From positions 2,732,928 to 2,796,927 of the forward strand of contig JAPXFY010000022.1 of NCBI GenBank assembly GCA_030674185.1: 64,000 nt of DNA, written 5' to 3'. Position numbers and translations under genes: made by a program. Numbering within the stretch: the first letter of the stretch is position 1; the number at the start of each line of letters is the position of its first letter. Source of the DNA: Monoplex corrugatus. Taxonomy: Eukaryota > Mollusca > Gastropoda > Littorinimorpha > Ranellidae. Positions 1 through 11,517 of the stretch are shown one piece after another. Below the pieces are notes generated by a model. That model ran no database searches. It was not told the DNA's origin and saw only the letters and a list, made by a program, of their open reading frames with translations.

Positions 1-765
1 TCTGTGGATTTGTTGGAGACGCTGCTGGCAAACAAGACCTATGCCTGTGGGACTGTCCGCCTGAACCGCCGGGGCCTTCCTGTCCCCATAAAGACCTGCA
101 AGCTGAAGGAGAGTGGAGAAATGAAAAAAATGAAAAAAGGCAAAATGATGGCAGTGACTTGGTGTGAAAAGAAGCGACAAGTCAGTGTTCTATCCACAGC
201 CAACAAGACCGGCAACATCACCATCACCAAAAAAGGAAAACGCGGAGCACCAGATCGCACATACCCCAAGCCCATCGCCATCCAGGACTACACTGAAAAT
301 TACAACAGTGTCAATAAAAGTGATCAGCTCCGATCCTACTATGGGATTGCCACCAAGGCAAAAAAATGGTGGAAATATATGTTCTGGTTCATCCTGGATG
401 TCACTGTCATCAATGCGTACATCTTGTACCGCGACGCTCCAGGAGGACCCAGACGTAAGCCATTCACACACCTTGAGTTCCACCTGGAAGTAGCCTTGGG
501 GCTGATCAATGGATTCAGCTCCAGAAAAAGGAAGGCTTCTCTGGATGTCTCTCCCACAGCCCCAGTCATCAAAAAGCCATCTGTCCATGACATCTCAAAG
601 ATTGAGACAAAGAGAGGCATGAGAAACTGCGTGGTGTGTTCAAAAGGCCCCGACCGTACACCTGCAGGCAACAAGATCCAGACATCCTTTGAATGCAAGA
701 AGTGTTGTGTGGCCCTGTGCAAGGACAGAGGCTGTTTTGCCAGGTTTCATAATTACCAGCACTAA
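1..765 (+). CDS. piggyBac-like transposase, C-terminal part (5' end outside window)
   Basis: Cut-and-paste DNA transposase of the piggyBac (DDE_Tnp_1_7) superfamily, which excises and inserts at TTAA. The frame is open from base 1, so the N-terminal part lies outside the window. Visible are the segment Y-N-S-V-N-K-S-D-Q-L-R-S-Y-Y, the K-W-W-K-Y-M-F-W helix and a C-terminal Cys-rich module (C-V-V-C, then C-K-K-C-C and C-K-D-R-G-C-F) ending at TAA 763-765. In active members the first segment normally reads G-V-D-x-S-D-Q; here the first Asp is Asn, so a conserved acidic residue next to or within the catalytic triad is changed. No stop or frameshift occurs in 254 codons, unlike the second copy at 3.5-5.8 kb. 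It may be a young inactive copy or, less likely, a domesticated gene. Confidence 0.85.
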   Translation, partial: SVDLLETLLANKTYACGTVRLNRRGLPVPIKTCKLKESGEMKKMKKGKMMAVTWCEKKRQVSVLSTANKTGNITITKKGKRGAPDRTYPKPIAIQDYTENYNSVNKSDQLRSYYGIATKAKKWWKYMFWFILDVTVINAYILYRDAPGGPRRKPFTHLEFHLEVALGLINGFSSRKRKASLDVSPTAPVIKKPSVHDISKIETKRGMRNCVVCSKGPDRTPAGNKIQTSFECKKCCVALCKDRGCFARFHNYQH

Positions 766-980
766 GCTCTTCATTGAAAAATGACTTTGCCTGTACATAA
801 TGTATATATTTACCTGTGCTCACCTGTACTCACCTGTGCTTACCTGTATAGTGTCCCAGATGTGTCCTCTGGGTTGTGACACCATAGACACATGTATATA
901 TATAGACATTCCCTATGAAGAATGCTATGATTCTGTGTAGTTGTTTGTACAAAATACTATGAAATATACTGTGTAGTGTG

Positions 981-986
981 AATAAA
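981..986 (+). promoter_or_regulatory. polyadenylation signal AATAAA
   Basis: AATAAA lies 216 bases after the transposase stop codon in AT-rich sequence, a reasonable 3' end for that transcript. Seen in sequence; use is inferred. Confidence 0.5.
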
Positions 987-2623
987 AGGCGTTTCATGTG
1001 TCAGGATAATTACATGTGGATTATCTGTGGATTAGCTGTGGATTATCTATTACAAGGTCAGTGATCAACATGTTTTGTACTTGTGTTTCTGTGAGCATAT
1101 TAGTGACTAAATTGTCTGCATGTTTACTAATATATACATCACACATGATTTTTTTTCAATCTTTCTTGAACATACCTGTTTTTTTTCTATTATTACGCAA
1201 TTAATCAAATTTATTACATATAAAAAATTTATTTTGATGGGTATAAGGGAAACTAATATGAGCATCATCATTCCATTTACAAAATTTCCAAGTTTCAAGG
1301 CAATCCACCCACAAACAAGATTTTAAGAATATTTTTAATGATGGTACTGCTTTTTAGCTTATTTCTGGCAAATCCTTATGGGACAGAAGGCTGGAACCTG
1401 AGAAATCAGTATGGGAAGTTAAGAGTTAATTTAACGTCAAAATAATAATTGCATGTTAACAATGGGGAGTTTAAAACACCCATTTTTAACAAAGTTGCAT
1501 ATTTCCTTCTACTGTAGCATGCTTTCTCACTGTCTTTCCGTCGTTGTCATTCCTTTGTTTGAAAAGCTACAGGAACATTTTTTTATACCGGAAGAAAGCT
1601 GGATTTATTGGCTTTCGAATGCACATGAGAGCGTAACTATGTATTGCTTTCCAAAGACATGGTTTACGGTTTTGTACTGATACTACCCTGTAAGCACCGG
1701 CCACCTATGTTCCGCGGCGATGCGTTATCGCTTAGGCCTGTGTGTGCTGAGCGGCATTCCGGTTAAGCGCGATGGAGTGAAAGGAAGGGAGCGGCCGTCG
1801 CTACAATTAGTGTGTGCACCGCGTGCTAGCCTCTCAGAGGTCACTATCAGTTCAGGAACAGGGTCAGCGCCAACTGAAAGTCAGCTTCACACAGCCGTGG
1901 AAAGCGTGTGGAAGTGAAGAAGCGGGAAGAGAGAAAAATGTGTCGATCACGCGAAGGAGAGATGTACGGACCAGGCTCCTTCTAAAATTATATTCTTTGA
2001 AGTGGGGTGTAAAAACACTCTCAGCTGGTCTTACATATTGTAATCTTGTCATATTTCACCATATATTCTGATTTTATGCCATTTAAAAGTAAAAAGTTTG
2101 TTAATAAATACTTCTCAAACTTTGACGGCCGTTTCCTCAAAACCATGTTTTTACAACGGTTGCTTATTGCCAACCGCTGTCATGTAGAAAGTTTTCAAGA
2201 TATTTCAAAGATATTTGGTGTACTAATGTAAAAATGGATGCTGAGTGCAATAATGCTAGTAAGAACATGTAGCTCTCATAGATTTTTCAAGGTGAGTTAT
2301 TGATCAAGTGTGAATGTGGTCTGAAAATTTGAAAAAATTGAGCAAAACAAAAAAAATCTACGCATATTTTTCAGACCCTTTTTTGGTGTTATGGCGCCCT
2401 TTGGTGTTTTAACTTCATGGAAATCAATTCGCTTTATGAAAGGTCGGCTCTTGTGATTTTGTGTACAGGTTGACAGTGACCATGTCAAAAAACAAAATGT
2501 TTTTTTTAATATCTTCAAACCTATTTGACATAAAAGTCTTCAAACTGTGTGCAGATGTTTATCTGCTCATATTAAACATGTGTGCAAAATTTCATCTAAA
2601 TTTTACTCTGTATTATGTCTACA
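987..2623. other. no gene recognised
   Basis: AT-rich sequence with a GC-richer patch around 1700-1970. Short open frames here show no recognisable domain. A pyrimidine tract followed by TCTACAG ends the stretch and looks like a splice acceptor for the next exon. Confidence 0.4.
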
Positions 2624-3058
2624 GGGAGGAGAAGAAGAAGAACGCAGCAGAACTTGAGGCTGTTGGCATGACACAAAGAATAACATGGCATGATGCACAG
2701 AAGGCGGAGGAGAAGAAGCGGAAAAACTGCGAGTATCAAAGGAGCAGCAGAAGTAAACAGGGGCCCCAGAAGAAACGCCGTATACTCGAAAAACAAAGAG
2801 CGAGATACTATGCCAAGAAGGCCGAGAGAGAAGAGTTGCGGCGCCAGGCAGTGCAAGACATGGAGGTGCAAGTAACCCCCCAAGAAATACACCTGAAAAA
2901 GTGACTCCCTCCCCCTGTAAGGTCCTACGGGACCACATCTATAGGCTTAAAACGAAGAGAGATAAGGAAACTCTAAGTCATGTACGCAAGCTTGCAAAAG
3001 CCTGGGATGAGGCAGGGAGCCCACTCGCCAAGGTTGGCCTGGCCTATCGAAGAAGGTT
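2624..3058 (+). pseudogene. basic coiled-coil exon, frameshifted (unknown function)
   Basis: Starts after an acceptor-like TCTACAG and is extremely rich in Lys, Arg and Glu, with patterns such as K-K-R-R-I-L-E-K-Q-R-A-R-Y-Y-A-K-K, so a charged coiled coil is likely. The first frame stops at 2904. A second frame continues the same style from about 2885 (T-P-E-K-V-T-P-S-P-C-K-V-L-R-D-H) through S-P-L-A-K-V-G-L-A-Y-R-R-R-L to a TGA near 3058, so one indel around 2880 is likely. A further coding-like patch at about 3080-3200 may be a third shifted piece. Similar basic proteins of unknown function are common in fish and invertebrate repeat families, but I do not recognise this one. It lies between two piggyBac copies. 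Confidence 0.4.
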
Positions 3059-3524
3059 GTGAGGTCAGCTCGGCGAGGGGGTCTCTACATGTGCAAAAAA
3101 CACAAATTTTGCAAGCTTGTTGAAGTGTTTTTTTGTAGACAAGTCTGTCCCCGACCCCACCAAACCTCACAGAAGGCAGCTTCTTAACGAGGCACACGGC
3201 TCAGAGACCAAAAATTTTTTTTAAAAAGGGGGGTAGGATTGATCTGGAAATAGGTCAACTGATGCGTCTTGTTGACTATCAGATCAGTCACATTGTCTAA
3301 AATACACTATAGTATAACTATTTTTTTTTAAATTGTTTCTAGGTAGGTGTGCCAATAATTTGTCCAAAAGTTGAACAAAATGCAAATTATAGAGCATTTT
3401 TGACGACTTGTAGCTGTGCTGTTAGTTGAAAAGTACCGACATGTTTGGACTCAGTGTCAAGGTCATTGACCGACCTATTTCCTGAGTGGAAATTATTTTG
3501 CAAAGTGGATCGGAAGATGAGGAG

Positions 3525-5840
3525 GCGAAAATGATGTAGAATTACATCGTAAAGATTCTGAACTCGATTTATACAACGATTACATCGCCTCAGATGACAA
3601 AAATGCAAGCAATGAAGCGACGCACATGCAATTATCGAACAAATCGCCAGTGTCAGGTATTTCCGATTCTGACATCACGGCTGCGCCGATGGATATCGGT
3701 ATTTTTTACCCCGATTCAGATGTTGGCGATACGATCAAATACAAGTTTGAAGACAGAGATGAGGAGGAAGATCCAGTCTATCATATGGACACCGATATTG
3801 ATGAAAGCGAGAATGACAGCAATGACTGGGTCCATAACATGCCAGCAAACTTTCCAGAAATTCCAAGATTTGAAGGTATTATTTTTATATAACTAAGGGT
3901 GTGTGCACGTGCTTGTATGTTATTATGTGCATTTTTTCATGCTTCTGTCAGCATGCAAGTGTACGTGTATCTTGTGTGAACTGTGTGCACGAGTGTATAC
4001 ATGTGCATGTGCACACCCTTTCACAAACATTCATAATGTATGCATGCACAATTACATATATAAATCATGTTCTCAGCGCATTCACACAATACACACACAT
4101 ATATGCACGCACACACGCACAAGCACACATACAAACTCACACACACACATGTACGCACACAGCCGCCCTTCCTCGCCTTTGCACTCTTCTCTCTCTGTCC
4201 GTCTCAGTCTCTATGTCGCTGTCTCTGGGTCTTTCTCATTGATAGCTTGGACTAATAAACGCAGTTTCATGTAAATCAGACAAGTTCGAAAACATAAATA
4301 GATGATGATAAAGCAAAGGCTATAATAAAGCATTTTTTTTCAGTTGCTACTGGTCTTCAAGTGGACGTGGGAGAGGATCCTAAGGCCGTGGACATCTACC
4401 GGCTCTTTACTGATGATGACATTATTAGTCGCATCAAAAAGGAGACAAACTTCTAAGCCCGATCTTGCATTGAAGAAAAACGACGCTTGGGTCCACTTCC
4501 ACCCTGTAGTATGTTTGCTACATGGAAGAGCGTTACTACATCTGAGCTAAAGGATTTCCTGGCCATCTGTCTCCACATGGGCATCGTGAAAAAAGCCCCA
4601 GATTTCTGACTATCGGTCAACAGATCCCAGCATCCATATGTCGTACGCTGCTCAGATTATGACCAGAGACAGATTCAAATCAATTCTGGCTTTTCTGCAG
4701 GTCAACAGCGATGCCAGCCAAGTCCCATTTGGTCAGGAAAACCATGACCCAATCCATAAAATTGACTCTTTGTGGAGCATCTGCAAGAAAACTTCCAGGC
4801 AGTGTATGTCCCCAAAAAGGAGATCTGCACTGATGAAGCCATGTGTCCATTCAAGGGTCAATCACGATTCAAGGTCTACATGAAGGACAAGCCCACCAAA
4901 TCGGGCTTCAAGTTTTACGAGTTATGTGAAAGCAAGTCTGGGTATGTGTATCGTTTTGAAATGTTCTGTGGAGACAAGCGGTATAGCAACAAACCCTTTG
5001 ATGTCGTTATAAGCCTAATGGTTCCACTGCTCAACAAAGGTTATCAATTATACATTGATAACTATTACTGCGAGCCGAAGATCTGTGCAGCTCTTGTAAG
5101 ACAGGGGATCATGGTATGTGGGACGGTACGAAAGAACCGACTGGAGATGCCACAGGACCTTGGTGACCAGCCAATGCAGGTAGGCCAAGTGGATTTCAGA
5201 AGAGGTGGACAGGTGGTCGCCTGTAGGTGGAAAGACAAGAAAGACGTCTTCACCCTGTCCACCATGCACAGGCCTCAACTCCAAAGGATCCGATGCAGGT
5301 TTGAGGAGAAAGACAAGCCAACATCAGTCATTGACTACATCAGGAACATGGCTGGTGTTGACCAAAGCGATCAGATGATCGCTTATTTTCCCATGTATCA
5401 AAAATCTTTGAAGTGGTGGAAGAAACCGTTTTTTCCATCTCCTGACACTCTGCACCATCCAGACGATGATCATTCTGAACCATCATCGTAAACAGCGGAA
5501 CCTGATGACAATTCCCCTCGACCGTGTCATCCATTCCATCCTCCAGGATCTGCCAACGGTTGGTGTGGAAGTTTCGGATTGTGCAGCTGCTGGCCCACAA
5601 CGACCAGTCTCACGTCTCTCTGAACGTCATTTCCCCACACTTCTGCCCCAGGATGCAGACAAAAACAAAAAGGTGCGAAAAAACTGCGTTGTCTGCTACG
5701 CAATACGGGCTGCTGAAGGTGCTTCCAAAAAACAATGAAATCCATTCAACGAAGTCCTTACTGAGTCGTAGGTGCCAAAAACCACTCTGCATTGAACCCT
5801 GCTTCGAACTGTTCCACACAAAAAAATATTACTCCCTCCC
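3525..5840 (+). pseudogene. piggyBac-like transposase, decayed copy with intron
   Basis: An acidic N-terminal exon (D-E-E-E-D-P-V-Y-H-M-D-T-D-I-D) ends at 3875. After an intron the frame resumes with the piggyBac segment A-V-D-I-Y-R-L-F-T-D-D-D-I-I and K-K-E-T-N-F. There follow D-E-A-M-C-P-F-K-G (first catalytic Asp region), Y-I-D-N-Y-Y-C (second) and G-V-D-Q-S-D-Q (third), so all three acidic positions survive. Then come K-W-W-K-K and a Cys motif C-V-V-C. Breaks: TAA at 4454-4456 where Tyr is expected, frame changes near 4610-4640, 4775 and 5430, and a stop at about 5738. It cannot make transposase. It is more decayed than the copy at 1-765 and differs from it in sequence, so these are two lineages rather than one duplication. 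Confidence 0.85.
3876..4343 (+). other. intron inside the piggyBac pseudogene
   Basis: The exon ends ...TTTGAAG|GTATT and the next begins after a T-rich tract ending in CAG at 4341-4343. Joining them keeps phase (G|TT makes Val) and produces a continuous piggyBac N-terminal segment. The 468-base intron holds a short CA-rich microsatellite (about 4080-4160). Confidence 0.65.
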
Positions 5841-5992
5841 TTGAACAGAAGCAGTGAACAGTCTATTGTGTGTGAGCGATCAGCACACTGTTTATTAGTG
5901 TGTGTGAAATTCACACCGGTTTGCCTTGTGTGTTCACACCAGCATGTGTGCTGTATATCTATCTATAGACATGTAAACAGGTTTGTGTACAT

Positions 5993-6135
5993 GTGACAAA
6001 CAGTCTACAAAAGAATCAACTTGTGACAGTGAGAAAGTGTATGCACAGTTCAGCACTAAACATCAGATCACTTTTCAGAAACTATCAGAAATTTTATGAC
6101 TGTGGTTTGTACAACCAGATGTACAAGTACTTTCG
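5993..6135 (+). repeat. diverged direct repeat, copy 1
   Basis: Shares long blocks with 6672-6815 (for example GTGAC-GTG, AGTTCAGC-CT-AACATCA and a CAGAAA block in the same order). The two copies flank the 28-bp minisatellite and may be parts of one transposon's 3' region or a segmental duplication. Confidence 0.6.
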
Positions 6136-6239
6136 GATTATAGAATGTGTGGTTTACCATTTCAAGACTATCCTACATAATTTGAAGATAAAAAATTACT
6201 CCATGGATCCATCCCTTGAACATGAACGGTGAAGAGCCT

Positions 6240-6562
6240 ACTGTGTGTGAGTGCTTGACCTGTTATTCATTACTGTGAGTGATTGACCTGTTATTCATTA
6301 CTGTGAGTGATTGACCTGTTATTCATTACTGTGAGTGATTGACCTGTTATTCATTACTGAGTGATTGACCTGTTATTCATTACTGTGAGTGATTGACCTG
6401 TTATTCATTACTGTGAGTGATTGACCTGTTATTCATTACTGTGAGTGAGTGACCTGTTATTCATTACTGTGAGTGAGTGACCTGTTATTCATTACTGTGA
6501 GTGAGTGACCTGTTATTCATTACTGTGAGTGAGTGACCTGTTATTCATTACTGTGAGTGAAA
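6240..6562 (+). repeat. minisatellite, 28-bp unit, about 11 copies
   Basis: Unit core GACCTGTTATTCATTACTG followed by GAGTGA or GAGTGAT. Early units carry GATTGACC and late units GAGTGACC, so the array has a 5' and a 3' variant block. One unit lacks GT. Confidence 0.95.
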
Positions 6563-6671
6563 TTTCTACCTTTTGTATTCATGTAAGCACGTGTAAACTT
6601 TTTCTTTCGTTTTTTTTTTTTCCCTTCTTTGGTTAGATGTGTATGCATCTGAAACATTTCCTATATGTTTG

Positions 6672-6815
6672 TATGCGGCAAACAAACTGGAAAAACTATC
6701 AATCTGTGACGGTGGGGATGTGTATAGTTCAGCTCTGAACATCAAATCAGTTCCCAGAAACCCTGACATATTTTGTGATCGTGTTTCGCACAGAATGGAT
6801 TACATAATGTATTAA
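6672..6815 (+). repeat. diverged direct repeat, copy 2
   Basis: Partner of 5993-6135; see that entry. Confidence 0.6.
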
Positions 6816-7394
6816 TTACCATCTGAGGACTCTCTCCTACATCAGCTGAAGGTAAGAACATTTGTTGTTGATTCTTTTTGGTCATCTTTTCTATTGTACG
6901 GTTACTACTGAAACGTAAACATACTTCTGGTTTATGCTCTTTCACCCATGTTGTTCTAGTCCTAACAATGCGTATAACTTTTAAAAACTCTTAGTTGAAA
7001 GTAGTATGCGTGAAAAGATCACATCTTGAACTTTCTAGGGAATATAAATACTTTACCATTAACCGTTTACTAGTAGCCGTAAAATAAAATAGAAAAGTGG
7101 TGAAAACGGTGCGTCAGCAGGGAAGTACATACATGCTACCTGTGCAGAAAAGACTTAAATCTTGTCAAAAGTTTCAAGTTCATGGACGAACACTAGTCAT
7201 GTTTCATATTGCTGAAATTGTCGCTGTCTCGTTAATTCAATCAGCTTGAGAAGTCTGACGTGGTTGACTCTGACACTAACAATTTAATGATAAACACAAT
7301 GACACATAGTAGTCTCTCTCTCCCCGCTTCAGCCCAACAAAGCACGATTCAATAGAAAGTATAGCCGGCCTTGTGATCAACCATTTCTTTTCAC
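6816..7394. other. no gene recognised
   Basis: Unique-looking AT-rich sequence. No domain, RNA gene or repeat structure recognised. Confidence 0.4.
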
Positions 7395-7478
7395 CAGCAC
7401 TGCTGCCAGCCTTGCCGCATGCGAAGTACCGTGACTCAAAACCAGCTGTGCCAGAACTAAACAAACTGCAGTAAGCGG
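7395..7478 (-). CDS. candidate internal exon, hydrophobic 28 codons
   Basis: On the minus strand a pyrimidine tract ending TTTTCCACAG is followed by exactly 28 open codons (P-L-T-A-V-C-L-V-L-A-Q-L-V-L-S-H...A-V-L) and then a GTGAAA donor. Length is a multiple of three, phase 0 to 0, and the peptide looks like a membrane segment. I cannot name the protein. It could belong to the same minus-strand gene as the start-codon exon at 10804-10933, whose donor is also phase 0. This is inference from splice signals and composition only. Confidence 0.3.
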
Positions 7479-7603
7479 CTGTGGAAAACACAGCACCAAG
7501 TGCCTCACGCAAAAAAGAGTCAGAAAATCGAGAGACATACTGGTTGATAATGGGCAAGAGCAGTGGTGGACATTAATGGACAGTCCACTGTGATGAACCT
7601 GTT

Positions 7604-8157
7604 GACATACCACTGCTCAACAAATGAACAACTTGTATCACTCAACAGACTGACAATTACAACTCACATACCACTGCTCAACAAATGAACAACTTGTATC
7701 ACTCAACAGACAGACAATTACAACTCACATACCACTGCTCAACAAATGAACAACTTGTATCACTCAACAGACTGACAATTACAACTCACATACTACTGCT
7801 CAACAAATGAACAACTTGTATCACTCAACAGACTGACAATTACAACTCACATACTACTGCTCAACAAATGAACAACTTGTATCACTCAACAGACTGACAA
7901 TTACAACTCACATAACCACTGCCAACAAATGAACAACTTGTATCACTCAACAGACTGACAATTACAACTCACATACCACTGCTCAACAAATGAACAACTT
8001 GTATCACTCAACAGACAGACAATTACAACTCACATACTACTGCTCAACAAATGAACAACTTGTATCACTCAACAGACTGACAATTACAACTCACATACTA
8101 CTGCTCAACAAATGAACAACTTGTATCACTCAACAGACTGACAATTACAACTTACTT
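7604..8157 (+). repeat. minisatellite, 61-bp unit, 9 copies
   Basis: Nine near-identical units containing GAACAACTTGTATCACTCAA. Variants differ at ACCACTG/ACTACTG and at ACTGAC/ACAGAC, and one unit lacks TC. Confidence 0.95.
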
Positions 8158-8391
8158 TCACTGGCAAAGTGCACACAGCTATACAGCAAGAAGACAAAAA
8201 TTAACAACAAAAGAAACAACAACAATGGCAAACTGATTTCAAATCTTTCAACTCACCATAATCAGCGTTACAAGGACCACCCGTTCCAGGCAACAGCAGG
8301 CAGCTATCCCGGATCAGGCAAAAAATAATGACAACAAGAAAAACACAAACACACATTTCACATAAAAACTGAGCATGCATACATTAACTCC

Positions 8392-8566
8392 TTACACTGA
8401 AGTCTTGTTGTCGGCCATCGTGCGATCTTTCTGTCCCTGGATCCCTTCACAAACGATATTTCTGACTGGAATCCAGCAGTGGCTGTGTCCTGCTGTTTGC
8501 AGTGTTAGCTGTTTCCCCATCAGTCCAGTGATCCCCCTCCTGTACGTCCTGAGATCCTCCTTGATC
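8392..8566 (-). other. possible exon, frame uncertain
   Basis: A minus-strand acceptor-like GTGTTTCAG at 8567-8575 precedes a stretch with one frame fully open to 8392 and a second acidic frame (containing Q-P-L-L-D-S-S) that meets TGA after about 40 codons. A donor-like GTAAGG lies near the end. No domain recognised. It might link to the candidate exons at 10804 and 7395. Confidence 0.18.
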
Positions 8567-8583
8567 CTGAAACACAAACCAAA

Positions 8584-9097
8584 CATCAAGTACAGGACAA
8601 CATCAAGTACAGGACAACATCAAGGACAGGACAACATCAATGACAGGACAACATCATGTACAGGACAACATCAAGGACAGGACAACATCAAGGACAGGAC
8701 AACATCAAGTACAGGACAACATCAAGGACAGGACAACATCAAGTACAGGACAACATCAAGTACAGGACAACATCAAGTACAGGACAACATCAAGTACAGG
8801 ACAACATCAGGACAACATCAAGTACAGGACAACATCAAGTACAGGACAACATCAGGACAACATCAAATACAGGACAACATCAAGGACAGGACAACATCAA
8901 GGACAGGACAACATCATGTACAGGACAACATCAAGGACAGGACAACATCAAGGACAGGACAACATCAAGTACAGGACAACATCAAGGACAGGACAACATC
9001 AAGTACAGGACAACATCAGGACAACATCAAGTACAGGACAACATCAAGTACAGGACAACATCAAGGACAGGACAACATCAAGTACAGGACACGATTC
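8584..9097 (+). repeat. minisatellite, 17-bp unit, about 30 copies
   Basis: Units AAGTACAGGACAACATC and AAGGACAGGACAACATC are intermixed, with occasional 11-bp short units (AGGACAACATC). Seventeen is not a multiple of three and the unit has no stop, so all three forward frames read through. Those frames are not genes. Confidence 0.95.
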
Positions 9098-9114
9098 AAG
9101 TCAAAAGCATCAGT

Positions 9115-9553
9115 AGCAATGCCGCATGAAAAATTGAAATTGGGTTTTGAGTTAAAAAATTTATATGGTTTTGAAGATGTTATTCTGAGTAAAAAGCAGT
9201 TTAAATTTTTGAAATCGGACTAATAGTTCATGAGATATTCCAATTTGAAGCGTCAAAAATTTCTTAAATTTTGGTACCCACGTTTTAGTGGGACAAAGAA
9301 GGACCAGTGTCACAGAACAAACTCATCAAATGGCATGGTATGCTGATTTTGCTGGAAATGACATTCATTTTGTAATTGTGAGAGACAGACCAGATCAAAA
9401 GTCATGAAATTTTGGTCGTTGATGTATTTTGGCGTGCCGAATTGAATAAAACCATTATTGGAACTCTGTGACGAGCCATTTTTGTCTTATTACAGGAAAC
9501 ATGTGATATTTTGGATGTTTTATCAGTGTTTCATTAATAATTGCCCATATTGT
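9115..9553 (+). repeat. dispersed repeat, uninterrupted copy A
   Basis: About 0.44 kb beginning ATGCCGCATGAAAAATTG and ending near TTGCCCATATTG. The same sequence occurs at 38055-38295 plus 41497-41697, where a LINE splits it. No coding capacity; contains an AATAAA. It starts directly after the 17-bp array. Confidence 0.9.
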
Positions 9554-9599
9554 ATATACAGGCGGTTTGTATAGGTGTTTAAAAAAATAATAAAAAAAT

Positions 9600-9690
9600 A
9601 ATGAGGAAACACACACTCTTGAAATTTCCACACATGATTATTGTTTGATTGAATAAGCATATTACAGAGTTTCAAAGTTGTAACTTTTAC
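9600..9690 (+). repeat. direct repeat, copy 1 of 2
   Basis: Shares ATGATTATTGTTTGA, AATAAGCA and GTTTCAAA blocks in the same order with 9975-10065, about 375 bases away, showing an old tandem duplication. Confidence 0.65.
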
Positions 9691-9974
9691 AGTTCTCTTT
9701 TTGTAGGTGGTGATGAGAGAAAACATGTTTTTGTGACAACAAAATTGAGGGTGGCTGCAATTGGATAATGGTAAAGTTCACACTGCTCCTGAAAAGTGGA
9801 CAGTTTTCCACATAAATCACATTGAAAATCCCAGTAGAGAGTGAACAATGGCTACCTGAGATTTCTACTTTATACAATTCAGCTAAAGTCAGCAAAATGC
9901 TGCTGACTACTTGGCGATTTGTAGTTGGCTTCAGCATACCAAGTGCTTGAATGGAATTGGAAAATTCATGAAAA

Positions 9975-10065
9975 ATATTAACAAAGCACACATTCTTGAA
10001 ACAGTAACATATGATTATTGTTTGACTAAATAAGCACAGCACAAGGTTTCAAAACTATAACCTCA
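9975..10065 (+). repeat. direct repeat, copy 2 of 2
   Basis: Partner of 9600-9690. The open minus-strand stretch between the copies has no recognised domain. Confidence 0.65.
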
Positions 10066-10151
10066 ACACACAGACACACACACCCAGACACAAACACCCA
10101 GACCATAACACCCACACCATACAACACACTCATAAACAACACATCATAAAC

Positions 10152-10188
<37 letters not shown>

Positions 10189-10247
10189 CACATACACAGA
10201 GTGCACACACACAGTACAAACATCCACATGCACATAACAGTGCAGAT

Positions 10248-10344
<97 letters not shown>

Positions 10345-10425
10345 CACACACACACACACAACACACACAACACACACACACACACACACAACACACACAC
10401 ACACACACACCACACACACACACAG
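10062..10425 (+). repeat. (CA)n microsatellite tract
   Basis: Long CA-rich tract with pure runs at about 10151-10190 and 10250-10425. Low-complexity frames on both strands are artefacts. Confidence 0.95.
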
Positions 10426-10803
10426 CATTTCATTCACTGCTGTTCCATTTTCAAACTATTTTGCTAGTTCCCCTTATGCCTGAAGGCTTTGATCACTGAA
10501 TCTCTTTGTTTCATCAACCATGTGCTTCATAATCAGGTCACTGAATATTTGGTCAAAAAATGAATGGGGGCGTGGTCTGTAATGCCATACAAGTTTAGCC
10601 TATGTTTTGCTGTCTGTGTATGGAGGAATAACTGAAAGGAAAACACACACACACATAAAATCTTCAAGCAGACATTCATCACGAAACAACAAAACCAATC
10701 TCTGTCAGATCAGCTAGTCGGCTATTTGCATAAGTACCGCGCTACGAAGGCCACGGGTACACACTGTGTCACTCACCACACCCACCCCTCTCTTCCTTTC
10801 ACC

Positions 10804-10933
10804 TTCTCTGTCGGACACATTTTCATCAATTCCATCCCTTTTGATGGGCTAAAACCACTTTCTTCATACTGTTCTGCATCTTCAGAGTCAGACCCCTCGG
10901 TAAGAATGACTTTTTGCAGCTGAGACGCCATTG
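10804..10933 (-). CDS. candidate first coding exon, acidic N-terminus, protein unknown
   Basis: A minus-strand ATG in good context (GCAATGG) opens 43 codons: M-A-S-Q-L-Q-K-V-I-L-T, then the acidic E-G-S-D-S-E-D-A-E-Q-Y-E-E, ending C-P-T-E-K at a GTGAAA donor in phase 0. The composition is that of a disordered acidic N-terminal tail. Candidate downstream exons lie at 8566-8392 and 7478-7395. A host gene is more likely than a transposon because no repeat copy is seen in the window, but the protein cannot be named. Confidence 0.35.
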
Positions 10934-11015
10934 CTCTCTCGTGGTAAACAGGAAAGGAGTCAGCACAAAGATAGTTTTGTGGTTGACTGGTCTCGAATCT
11001 CAAGGTAACATCTCC

Positions 11016-11081
11016 GCGCTTGGGAATGAAAGCCATGTGCTTGGAATGAAATCCATGTGCTTGGAATGAAAGCCATGTGCA
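11016..11081 (+). repeat. short tandem repeat, 23-bp unit, 3 copies
   Basis: Three copies of a unit containing CTTGGAATGAAAGCCATGTG; the middle copy has ATCC for AGCC. Confidence 0.85.
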
Positions 11082-11189
11082 CTGATGCCGTTGAGTTGCT
11101 TGCACAAAAACCCTATGACCTGGCATATATACATGTTTCAGTAGGCTGCTGAATAAAAAAAAAAAATTCACATACATTGATAGTTTATT

Positions 11190-11460
11190 GGTCAGAGAGG
11201 TATGTACATGTGTTGTCAGGGAGGTATGTACATGTGTTGTCAGGGAGGTATGTACATGTGTGTCAGGAGATGTACATAGTCAGGAGGTATGTACATATTT
11301 TCAGAGGTATGTGATGTGTTGTCAGGAGGTATGTACATGTGTGTCAGGGTATGTACAGTGTTGTCCGAGTGTACATGTGTTGTCAGAGTATATGTGTTGT
11401 CAGGGTATGTCATGGTGTCAGAGGTATACATTGTTCAGAGGAACTGTTCAGGAGAGACAT
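11190..11460 (+). repeat. degenerate minisatellite, about 27-bp unit
   Basis: Repeats of GGTATGTACATGTGTTGTCA. The first units are regular and later ones lose single bases, so the unit length drifts. Confidence 0.85.
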
Positions 11461-11517
11461 TGCACAATCATTACTACTTACAGTCATCTGATCTTTTCAC
11501 TGCGCTGGTGAAACATC

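Noticed and set aside
8375..9223. Plus-strand frame of 282 codons
   Set aside because: Mostly the 17-bp array in rotating frames.
10026..10467. Cys/Val-rich and Thr/His-rich frames on both strands
   Set aside because: (CA)n and (GT)n translated; the same applies near 23.4-24.0, 28.1, 37.6, 45.1 and 48.3 kb.
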